A stretch of 64,000 nt of DNA from the NCBI GenBank assembly GCA_036785705.1, contig JAWUZG010000036.1, forward strand, positions 15,805,501 to 15,869,500, written 5' to 3'. The position numbers and the translations under genes were made by a program. The stretch comes from Acanthornis magna (Eukaryota; Chordata; Aves; Passeriformes; Acanthizidae). Below, one piece after another: positions 41,901 to 52,309 of this stretch (position 1 is its first letter; each line of letters starts with the position of its first letter). A model generated the notes under the pieces. That model worked only from the letters and a program-made list of their open reading frames with translations. It was not told the origin of the DNA and searched no databases.

Positions 41901-42955
41901 AAAGCTTAATGGGTCAGTCTTTTCTCCTGCCCCTGGAAAAGCCCCTGGTACTACCTTACTATTCTCATGTGGTATTGCACACCAACCAAATAGCAAATAG
42001 AGACCTCATCATACCACCACTGGGTACAAATTACTGCATGAAGAGCACAGCACAAAAGGTGAAAAAAAATCCGTATGCCTCTCCTCTGTCTAGCTGTCAT
42101 ACCTGTTAATGACCCCTGGGAAACTTCACCATCCTTCAAGCTCTCTGTGGGATGAAGCACAGTGCTGGTTTGATGGGCTCCCACAGTCCACTACAGTGGT
42201 AGGAGAGGCTGTGAGGAGGAGGAGGAGGGACAGTGGCTGATGTCCCTAAGCATGGATTGAGACACCTGTCCTATTTCTCTGACAAAGACTTTCAGATTCC
42301 CTGAGATCAATCCCACGGGGACTGGAAACATTCAGATATGAGCAGGTAAGTGTTCATCCCAGATATCTGCAGCTCCTGCACATCAGGGGGATGGCAGTGT
42401 CACTCCCCTCCGCACACACTGACTCTGCAGCGCTGGGTACTCTGCAGCTGGCACATTCAAATAGAGGTGAGGGCTGAAAACCAGACAATATAAATCACAG
42501 GCCATTGTGGAGAGAGGTGGGTTGGTTGCTGTAGTGGATGATCATGTGCTGTCTCCCCTGAATGAAAGTGAGACTGTGCAGAGAGGTCAGACAGACTGGG
42601 GGAGTTGGCTGGAAAGCAGGTTACAAGGAAAAGGCATGCTTGCTGAGCGCCGTGTGAGCAGAACAGTAGTTTCAGAGTGAAAGAGGAACTTGCCTGCTTT
42701 AAATATAGTCAGGCTACTGTCCAATGATGCTTTTCTGAGGCAGAATAGATTTTTAAGAAGTGGAAACTGAGGAAAATTGGTCTTTGTGCTTCTGTGGACT
42801 GAAGTGTGCTAAATACAGGATAGTGCAGATGAGACTGTAGCATCCTACCAAAGAGGAATTTAATGAGATGGGAAGTTTGAATTGAACAAAATTTAATACC
42901 TGACTTAGGAAACTACCTCACTTAGAAAATCTTGTAAATCAGCTGCAAGTGAGAG
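38986..42955. other. Intergenic, unassigned
   Basis: The first two CD180 exons would be expected here on the - strand, but I could not recognise them. Overlapping open frames of 80-158 codons on both strands at 40.4-41.5 kb reflect a G/C-richer, stop-poor stretch. They show no domain and no start or splice context. An 18-base poly(T) lies at 41789-41806, followed by an A/G-rich homopurine stretch (about 41826-41906). Confidence 0.6.
41826..41906 (+). repeat. Homopurine A/G-rich tract
   Basis: Almost uninterrupted A and G (such as AAAAGAAGAGAAAAAAGGAG) lies shortly after a poly(T) run of 18 bases. It is simple low-complexity sequence. Confidence 0.75.
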
Positions 42956-42959
42956 CTCT

Positions 42960-43080
42960 GCTTTGGGGCTGGTGGCAGTGGTGGACTTGGTGGTGTTAGT
43001 TTTACAGTGGACTCAAAGATCTTACGGATCTTTTCCAGCCTAAACCACTCTACGACTCTAAGATCTGTGCCCATATTTTG
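42960..43080 (+). mobile_element. CR1 LINE 3'-end fragment
   Basis: GTGGACTTGGTGGTGTTAG, then ACAGTGGACTCAAAGATCTT and TCTTTTCCAGCCTAAACCAC, ending CTACGACTCTA, is the hallmark CR1 3' terminus in forward orientation. It is 5'-truncated to roughly 110 bp. Confidence 0.85.
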
Positions 43081-43649
43081 CAAAAAGGATTGTGTTGCTG
43101 ATTCACGACTATTGCCACAGAAAGAGTAAAGCTAGAAAGCAGTACTTCAATCTGAAAATTAACATTCTTCCACTTGTATTTAGATTACAGAGAATGATCA
43201 CTTTTTTGGAGGAGGACAGTATTTCCAACCATCTCTAAGATGAGTGTGTGTGTGGCAGCTGCAGGCAGGAGGGGATCTTGTGCCAGCCAGAGGTGACTGC
43301 CCAGGACAGCACTGAGCACCAACTCCAGCCAAACAGCTCAACCTGTCTTTTTCTATCCTTTCCTAAGTGACTGGGTTATTAGATTGACAACTTTGCTGCC
43401 TTAAGTGGCACTCTTTCTTCACCACCTAGGAGAGAAAGGCATGATGAGTACTTACTGGGCCCAGCAAGTGTCTCAGCCCGATGGAGACAATCCAGACCTT
43501 GAATTCAATCGGTGAAGCGTGAAGAAATCAAGATGCCATTTGGAGTGCATCAAGGTCGGCACCCAGGAACGTGAAGACACCTGAACTTCTCTGGTGCCAA
43601 GGACAAGCACAAAATCAGGAGATTCGGCTCTGAAACAGCATATGAAGAT

Positions 43650-44150
43650 CACAGCTGTGCTGGTAGCTGATTTCAGGGCTCACCTGAGCCGCGCTGTGCC
43701 CATCCCCGTGGGAAGCTGGGCGGAGGGGAGGAGTCAACAAGGCAGGAGGGAAGCTGCCAGAAGGGCAGAGCTCGCTCCATTTTGCATACTTGCTGTGAGA
43801 AACGACCGCTCACGTTTTAAAAAGTTGACAAATGTATTCAATAGACAATCGGGGACAACATGAAAAGTCATCCATCAAAGCAGACGGGAGCGGCACCAGG
43901 CCCCAGCACCAGCAGACGGCACAGGCGGAATCACCCCGCGGCGGGGGAAGGCCGTTCCACAGCTCTGACCCCGCCCCCTACCCCCTCCTCGGGGCGTTCT
44001 CATTGGCTCGTTGTTCCTAGGCTCTTTTCATTGGCTGTTTGTGTCCAATGGCGATTGCCGGTTACCTTTATGCTAATCAGGCTCAGAGGTTGACACCCAT
44101 TGCCCTCCGCCTTCCCCACACGAGCTTGGGCAGGCCCCGTACGTGTGACC
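43650..44150. promoter_or_regulatory. Promoter-like GC-box/CCAAT-box cluster in gene desert
   Basis: This stretch is richer in G/C and CpG than its surroundings. It holds a GC box CCCCGCCCCC (43969-43978), two inverted CCAAT boxes (ATTGG at 44002-44006 and 44030-44034, 28 bp apart), a direct CCAAT (44045-44049) and an octamer-like ATGCTAAT (44070-44077). Paired CCAAT boxes next to a GC box are the usual NF-Y/Sp1 promoter layout. No protein gene of either orientation is recognisable next to it. It could drive a non-coding RNA, be an enhancer, or be the control region of an unrecognised retroviral LTR. Confidence 0.45.
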
Positions 44151-44677
44151 ATAGGAAGAGCACAGCTCTCAATTACCAAAGACACGTAGCAATTAACAAC
44201 AGATAACTGACTCACTGGTGACAACATATGACAATCACCTTACTCCCATTACGAAAGCCAACCCACTGTGAGTGTCTATAACACTTGCCTAAACCTGTTG
44301 GGTGGGCTGCTGGGACTGGCAGGCACCAAGAGGCCACAGAACCAGTGCCCTGCTGCTGTATTTGTATTTTGCCCTGCTGCTGTTCTGCTGATCTGCTTCT
44401 GCACTGATCTGATTGGCTGGGGTTTCTTTCCTCCCCTTTAATTTATAGTATACAAAACATGACTTCTCTCAATGACAAGATGAAAAGCTGAGCCCACATT
44501 CCTTCCTTCACACTAACAGCTTCGCCTCTTCCCCAGCCCTTCTGTGTTTCCTGGAAATCCTGCTTGATCTACAGCTGGTCACAAAAAGTTCAGAGGAATT
44601 TGATTGGTATGTTTGCTCCTTGTTTATCTGCTACTTTCCATGTTAGCACTCAAAAGCTAAGGCTTGGTGTGTCCCTG

Positions 44678-45822
44678 TGTGTTGGATTGGCATGGCCAGA
44701 TTTTGGTAGTGGGGCAGCTACAGGAGTGGATTCTGTGAGAAGCTGCCAGAAGCTTCCTCCGTGTTCCACAGATCCAATCCCAGCCAGCTCCAGGATGGAT
44801 GTGCCACTGGCCAAGGCTGAGCCAATTGGAAATGGTGGTGACAGCTCTGTGATAACAGATTTGACAAAAAAAAAGTTATTGTGCAAATGTAATTGCAGCC
44901 AGAGAAGAGCAGAGTGAGAATAAGTGAGAGGAACAGCCCTGCAGACACCCAGGTCAGTGAAGGAGGGACAGGAGGTGCTCCAGGCACCAGAGCTGAGGTT
45001 CCCCTGCAGCCCAGGGTGCAGCCCATGGTGAGGCAGCTGTGCCCCTGAGCCCATGGAGGTCCCTGGGGATGCAGAGATCCACCTGCAGCCCTGGGAGGAG
45101 CCCATGTGGGAGCAGGAGGATGCCTGAGACAAGGCTGTGACCCCAGGGGAGGCCTGTGCTGGAGCAGGGTCCTGGCAGAGACCTGCAGACCCATGGAGAG
45201 AGGAGCCCACACTGGAGCAGGATTGCTGGTGGGACTTGTGACCCTGTGGGAGATGCACGCTGGAGCAGGCTGTGCCTTAGGGAGTGCACCGTGTAGGAAG
45301 AGATCCACACTGGAGCAGGCTGTCCTTGAAGGCCTGCACGCCATAGAAGAGTAACCCATGTTGCAGCAGTTCATGGAGAGCTGTGTCTGTGGGTTGGACT
45401 TAATGCTGGAGAAATTAATGAAGAGCTATCTCCTGTGGGAAGAATCCCATGCTGGAGCAGGAGATGGACTCTCCTCCCTGAGCAGCTGCAAGAACAATCT
45501 GTGATGAACTGACCATAACCTCCACTCCCTGTGCCACTGAGGGGGAGGAAGTAAAGTCTGAGAAAGAGGCAGTGGTGGGGGAAGATGTTTTTAAGATTTA
45601 TTTTACTTCTCATTATCCTGCTCTGATTTAGTTGGTGATAAATTTAGTTAATATCCCTGTGTTCTGTCTGTTTAGGCCGTAATGGTATTTGTTGAATAAT
45701 CTCTCTCTGTCCTTATCTCAGCTCATGAACCTTTATTATATTTTCTCTCCCCTGTGCAGCAGTGGAGGGGAGCAATAGAGAGTGAAGAGTGCCTGGAATC
45801 TACCCAGGGTCAAACCAGTGCA
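44678..45822 (+). mobile_element. ERVL-like solo LTR, complete with target duplication (LTR-C)
   Basis: The 1,145-bp element runs from TGTGTTGGATTGGCATGGCC to GGTCAAACCAGTGCA (TG...CA). It is flanked by perfect 5-bp duplications CCCTG (44673-44677 and 45823-45827), the size typical of ERVL. It is the reverse-orientation relative of the LTRs at 334 and 14464. It contains a series of diverged units of about 50-60 bp around GGAGCAGG and CCCACACTGGAGCAGG. No internal viral genes lie on either side, so it is a solo LTR. The open frames of 118-218 codons read from its - strand are products of stop-poor repeats. Strand is assigned from a degenerate polyadenylation-like GATAAATTTAG near the 3' third (inference). 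Confidence 0.9.
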
Positions 45823-46254
45823 CCCTGTCATCCCTGCTGTGCGTTCCTGGGGTGCAGCAGCTTGGACTCGCACCCCATGACTTATTTTTCTGCAAACTGT
45901 GAACCGTGGTGGCACAGATACTTCCTCAGACCACCCATACAAAAACCCTCAAATTTAAAATAAATGAGGTATTTTGTAAGAAAAGGCCTCTGAATCAAGA
46001 GGACCATCAGACAAAGTCTAATCTTGCCTCATTCTGCAGTACAATGAAGCTTATTATTATGTGTCATGGAACTTGTATGTCATATAAGAAAACAGGAATA
46101 ACTCCAGAGATGTTTTTGGTTTTAGCTACTTTGGTAGTAGCCTGGTTTGGGGGTGGGGGGGAGGGGGGCATATAGGGGTGAGAAAGAGTGGGATTGTTGA
46201 GAAAATGGGAATATTTATTATTCAAATAATGACTTCTGGGGCCTAACTCAATTT

Positions 46255-46760
46255 CATAGAATCAGAGAATAACCTGAGTGGAAAGTGATGCACAGGGATC
46301 TTAAAGCCCAACTCTTGGCCCTGCATGGGACACCCCAAGAGTCACACCCTGTGCCTGAGAGCATTATCCAAACACTTCTTGATCTCCGTCAGGCTGGTGC
46401 CATGACCACTTCCCTGGGGAGCCTCTTCCAGTGCCCAACCACCCTCTGGGTGAGGAGTCTTTTCCTAATATCCAACCTAAACCTCCCCTGTTACAGCTTC
46501 AGATGATTCTCTTGGGTAGTTACTGATCACCAGAGACGAGAGATCAGTGTCTGCCCCTCCTCTTCCCCTCACAAGGAAGCTGTGACTGCAGTGAGGTCCC
46601 CTCAGTCTCCTGCAGGCTGAACAGACCAAGTGACCTCAGATGCTCCTCAGATGGCTTCCCTTCAAGGCCCTTCACCATTTTTGTTTTCCCTCTTTGGGCA
46701 CTCTCTAGTAGCTTTACATCTTATACTGAGCCTTATACTGAGGCTCCCAAAACTGCATAT
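46255..46760 (-). mobile_element. CR1 LINE fragment, reversed
   Basis: It opens on the + strand with TTTCATAGAATCAGAGAATA, the reverse complement of the CR1 3' hairpin repeat. It continues with CTCTTCCAGTGCCCAACCAC and AGTCTTTTCCTAATATCCAA, then AGGCTGAACAGACCAAGTGA. These blocks are the standard reverse-complement CR1 3' end. It is 5'-truncated at about 500 bp and carries only non-coding and extreme C-terminal sequence. Confidence 0.9.
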
Positions 46761-46769
46761 TTTGGGGTA

Positions 46770-49700
46770 ATGAAGAATTAATTATGAAATTAGTATTGGG
46801 TGACTGAAATTCTTCTTGACCATGTCCTCAAGTAATTGTTGAGCTTAATAAAACTGACTGATGATTAGGGGTATTTGAAGTATTCATTATGTATACCTAT
46901 CAGATTAATTTAAAATTTATGGCAGTAGTTAGTGGGAGTGGATTTTGGTGTTGGCAGAGGGATTTGCAATGGATTCCCACCATGAGCTCAGGCAGGTCGC
47001 AGACCCTCTGTGACTGCCTTGGTGTCACAAACCTCCCATCTGGGTAGGAGGATGGCTTCTGGGTTGAAGGGAAATCCTGTGTGAAGTCAAATCCAGCTGG
47101 CTAACCCTGTGCCTGGCCTAGCCCTTGTGTCAGAAAGGGCTCCCAGTCAGATCACTGAGTGCCATGCCTCCAAAAAACCAAGGTCCTATGGGATGCTGCA
47201 GGTTGAATGAACCTGGAAAATATGTGTAATGACTGTAGGAATAAGTGAGAATCAATCTAAGACATTACAAATATATATGTTAAAAAGATTTTAGTACCTT
47301 CAGAATCCCTATGAGACGTTAATTCTGTCTTTTTAAAAAGATAAATCATGTCAATCTCTGGGCCTTCCATAGCTCTGAAGAGAAGGGGATTGGCAACTCA
47401 ATACAGCAAGGCTTCCAAAATACCTGTAAATCCAGGTATCAAAGGATTAAAAGGGTTTTCAGCTCTTGCCTTCAAGTCTGGATTTCAAGATTTTCCTCAT
47501 TTGTTGTTTCCTTTGGTACCACAAATGAGACAGGAATCCAAATGATTGAATGCTGGATGTTAAGGCTTTAGGATTTGCCCTAGAGGTGTTGGATTTGGGC
47601 TGTGACTGCTCCCTTGCCGTGGGCACATGGTACCACAAAAGGGTGGAACATGGCAGCTGGGGAGGAACAGAACCACCTTCCCTAATTCAAACCTGCATTT
47701 CCCAGCAGGAAAACCTGCATGGGCTCTGCTGCCTGTGCAGCAGGTGCTGCAGGCTCAGGCTGCACTCTAAGGAAAAGCCTAAAACAAAGTGATGAAGCAA
47801 GAGCATAAATCACTGTCAGGAAGAAACAGCTGCTGTAAAACATGCCAGACTTTATGAGACTTTATGTGAAACTCCTTTGCTTCATGCTGCAGCAATTGAT
47901 CTTTCTGAAATCCTAAACAAGGAGAGGAGGTAGCAGCCACATGTGCCGTCCAGCCCACACTCTGGGCACATGAGCGCTGTCTCTTTCCCTGCTCTTGGGG
48001 TTGGTAGGGACACAACTGGGACAAGGGCTGCAGGACTGCACCTGTGATGCCCTCCCAGCTGGACATCAGCTTGACCAGTGGATCTTTTGGGCAGCCAGGG
48101 ACCAAGCTGCAGCATGCCCCTGCCCCAGGGATTCCTCTTCCTCTGTTTGCCACCACTCCTTGGTGGCTGACCAAACCACCAGCTTCTCTCTCTGGCACTA
48201 ATGGTTGAGGTTAGTGCTGAAAACACACCACAGCTTCGATCCAAAATTTCCACTGCTTAAGAAAATCATTTGCACAGGCAGTGACCTAGATGGAAAAGAA
48301 GGGACAGTATGACGAGGGACATGATGTGTGCACTGTGTATAGAAATATTCCAAACACATAGAGTCGGTGCTCCTCTGGTTGCCTCTCCATGGATGGATTG
48401 TTCTCTGGTGGATTTTATTTGTGGTAGCTTTCAAAAGGATTGATGATGCAGGCACTTAGCCGGGGCACTACTGCTGTGCCATGCCCTGGAACCCATAGCT
48501 TCAGAGGGGGCATTACTGCTATTTTTTTAGCAGACAGGATGAGCAAACTTTCAGGTGCCGACTACAGCTTGCTAGAGGCCAGGGGACGGAGGGCTTCTTG
48601 GCCCCTGTGCCATCGTCCTGAGCCCTGCTGCCAGCCAGAAAGCTGAGCTGGCCATGGCTGGGGCATGTGGAGCTGTGTGAAGTCCTACTAAATGCAGACT
48701 GAAAATAGCCAGGACAAAGGCACTAAGTAGGAAGGAAATTGCTGACAAGATTAATTAGAAACTGATTAATTACTGGTGTTGTGTTCATGCATGCTTCTTC
48801 TTCAAAGGGGGAGTCTCTCCTGTGCTCTCCCTGCAGACACTGTTTCTGTACAGCTACTGCTGCTGTGTTATCCTCCTTGAGCAGCTTGTGATTTTTCAAA
48901 AATTCAAAAGATGCCTCGAGGATCTCAGTGCTGGAGCTCCCGATTACTCTGAGAAACAGTTATAAGACCTTTTCCTGTCTTAAGAATTCAGCCTCTGTTC
49001 CTTGCTAAGCAAGCAAAATACTCAGTGTCCTTGGTCCCCATGGGAGTGAGTACTTTGTAGTATTGTGTAAGCACTATAAAGCCAAGATAAAATGCAGATT
49101 TCAGTGATTAGTAACAAGCCATTTTTCTTCTTTCCAAACAATACAGAATCTGGCAAACTGGGTTGCGCAAGTCTTAAATCCTAGATTTTAAACAAACAAT
49201 AGAGAAATCTAGTAATTGCAACAATTCTGACTTGAGTAGCAACCAAAAAAATCAGAATTAAAACACTTGCAAGCTTCCCTTTTCCTCGCTGTTCTCTGTT
49301 AAGTGTTGCTTGTTGTGGCTTTGGTGAAAAGGAAGTTCTTAGCCCTTGCGCAGCAAGGCTAGACTGATCACTGGAAGTTTCATTTTTGTTAGATTTGGTC
49401 TGGCTGGACACAGCCTTGCAAGGAAAGGAAACCAGAGAGAGATAAAGGAAAAGAGCCATACTGTGGAAGCTGGTGTGAGTTCAGACTATTTAAAGAACTT
49501 CTGGCATGGAGGCTTTGAAATTACAAAAGAGCATCTTAAAAGGAAGCCCTGTTGCTAAGCAACATGAATTGTTGTATGTAGAGCTCCAGGAAGAGGAGAG
49601 AGAAACCTCTCTGCTGCTTTCAAGGAAGAAATGCTGGTGAGGAGCCATAGCTGCCTCCAAGGTGTGCTTAAAGTGTTCCAGCCTCATCCTGTCTGTGAGA

Positions 49701-52210
49701 GGGTTTCCGTGACCCTTTGGTACAGAGTGGCCACTGGTGAGACTCTGTGGGCAGTGAGAGCCATCTCTCCTCCTCTACCTGCTGAAATGCAGGAGCGTTG
49801 TGCATCTGCTCAGGGTGGGTGAGAATAATGGGAGAAACATGAAAATGCTACAATAAGGCAAAAAAAAGCATTGCTCATGCTCAGACAGATGTTTTGGGAG
49901 TGTGAAGTGATGTCTCAGCAGAGTTTTGATTACTTCAATTTATTTCTCATGTTTCCCTCCTCTTTCTGCCCCATTGATATTAACAAATTCTTATCTTTTG
50001 CACTGATGGTCTTTGCCTGATGATCATCCATCCAGCTGCCAGACACCCATCAGATACTCCATCCCAAAATCCTGTGTGCTCTACTGTCAACATTCATGTT
50101 TTTTTTAACATATATACACAAAATACCTACTCCCTGTTTCCAATATTACATGCAAGGAGAAGAATTTGTCAAATTTTTAGACTTGCTGAGTTTGTCAGGT
50201 CCTGGTTTGCTATTCAGCCTCGTGAAAAATCTCTGGATGAATGTCCTACAGTATTGTCAGGGGTCACAGTCTGCAGGTTGGTCATTTGTCTTCTGAAAGG
50301 GTTTCATTTGGCAACTCAGTCTTTGGCAAGATCTTATTTCCATCAGAGAAAGCACATCAGAGCTTCAAACTGCAGCTTGTCTTGGTTGGTTCTTTCCACA
50401 TTCCATCCCTCCAAAATATAGTTTCTTTCTTGCCAGAAGGAAGCCAAAGCCTTCTATTGACTTTTTTGCAATAACTTTGAAAGAAAGGAGTGAAATTCTC
50501 AAGTGTCTGTACCCCAGCTCTCTGTGCTCTCCTGGGGTGGCTGGGAGCAGCTGAACAATCACACTCATAGCAGGGAAGGCCTGGGATGGCTAATCTCCCT
50601 AGCCAAAAGGAAGGGAGCAGTGGCTGGGCTCCATCCTCCTGTGGGCAATGCCGATGAAGTCTCTCTGGCATGGTGTTGGCTGATAGTCAGCACTTCCTCT
50701 GTCACTGGGGCCTGTGGCCTCCTCACACTTGCTGTCAATTACAGGCTTTTTCCTCCTGTGTAGCTATATTTTCTTTGCTCTGTTTTAACTTGTTGCTTAT
50801 TTTGCTGTCGACAGCTGAGAACAATTGGCGCTTTCCTCCACCTAACATCCTCTGCAGCATCTGCAGGCTGTCAGCACTGCAGCCCCCATCCCCTCTGCTG
50901 CATTGCTTCTCTGGTCAGACCCGTCACCTCCAGCTTGTGGGGACAAAACCATGTTTAAAGAAATGTTCTCAGAAGGTGTGTGAATTGTAGCTTGTCACGC
51001 TGCTGTGCTGATCTGAGCTGCACTGCTTGGGGTAGACACGTGTCTCTGTCAGTCTGCACTGCACCGTGGGACATATATTTTCCTCAGGTCACAGAAGAAT
51101 GGATCTTAAAGAAACACTAGGGGCTGGGCACTGGCACTCCATTTTAATGACCAAAGAGGAGGTTTCTGATGTTGTGTTGGTATGATAAAAACAGCTGTGT
51201 CTTTCATTATGCTGCTGTATGTGAGTTTTAAGCTGCCCTGGACAGGGTTTACCTGGTTTGATTAAGTGACACAAGCTGGGTGTGGGCAATAGGACTGTGC
51301 AAATGGACTGATTTATACGCAAGTGGAAATAAAGATTTTGTCATCACTTAGATAATTCTAAGTGGCAGTAACACTATAAAACCAAAAGGACATATACTTC
51401 ACGCTGAAATTTACTTCTTGTTCTTCAGGATATAGATTAAATAGACTTTAAAAGGAAAGTTTTAAGTGAACTTTGTTATCTGAGGGTAAAACTCAAAGTC
51501 TGGATAAACAAGGGAATAAATCAAATAGTACATTAGGAAAGAGGGAGTAATTATTATTTTAAAGCCCAACCTCATGAATTTCTTATCTAAACTGGAAGGT
51601 CCTTAAAGACAGAAACATGTTTAAGCTCTGCAGTGCAGATGTTCCCTCCATTTTACAAGTATACCCACAGGGGTACATACAGAGGGAAACTACAGAGGGA
51701 AACTAGATGACACAAATGAGAAAAAAGTGCTGAGATGCAGATGTAGCTGTAAATTAATCAGTGGAAGCAGGGAGTGATGGGGGGAGAGGGTGTCCTTCTG
51801 AGAGGTGGTCTGAAGTGGAGCTCTGGGTGACAGAGGCTGAAGCCACCACACAGCCCCAAACTTCCTCTGAGCTCTGAGCATGATCATACAGTAATTGTGT
51901 AAATATTACAGTTACATGTGCAAAATCCAATAAAATATGCCAGTAGTGCTGGCTTTCCAAATGTGTATTTTTTACTCTTTTTCAAACCTACAGCTCAGGA
52001 TGAAATTCTGGGAGGAGCAGGACTAAGAAAATCCCTGTGAACGGGAACCAAAGCCACTGCTGGCACACATGGCCAAGGAGCAAGATGCCAACATTTTCCT
52101 ACAGGTTTTCGTCCAGATCATCATTTGCTCGCACTGCTGCTACTGATTTCCACGAGATGGAGCTATTCTAACATGGATTTGGCAGCAGCCTTGGGGGAAC
52201 AAGTGTGCTA
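46770..52210. other. Intergenic, unassigned
   Basis: Mixed-composition DNA with many short overlapping open frames and no recognisable domain, tRNA-like fold or splice-supported exon. I see nothing to annotate as a gene. Confidence 0.6.
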
Positions 52211-52216
52211 CTGCAT

Positions 52217-52301
52217 ATTTTATTTTATTTTATTTTATTTTATTTTATTTTATTTTATTTTATTTTATTTTATTTTATTTTATTTTATTTTATTTTATTT
52301 T
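52217..52301 (+). repeat. (TTTTA)n microsatellite
   Basis: About 17 near-perfect TTTTA units run in succession. The repeating open frame across it (alternating YFILF) is a composition artefact. Arrays of this length are usually polymorphic. Confidence 0.97.
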
Positions 52302-52309
52302 CTATGACA

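Noticed and set aside
43594..44093. Small open frames across the promoter-like patch as a gene
   Set aside because: Short, overlapping and without homology. Only the regulatory-site cluster is supported.
44650..45374. Minus-strand frames of 118-218 codons
   Set aside because: These are inside the solo LTR at 44678-45822, with the same repeat-driven open frames as the other LTR copies and no domain.
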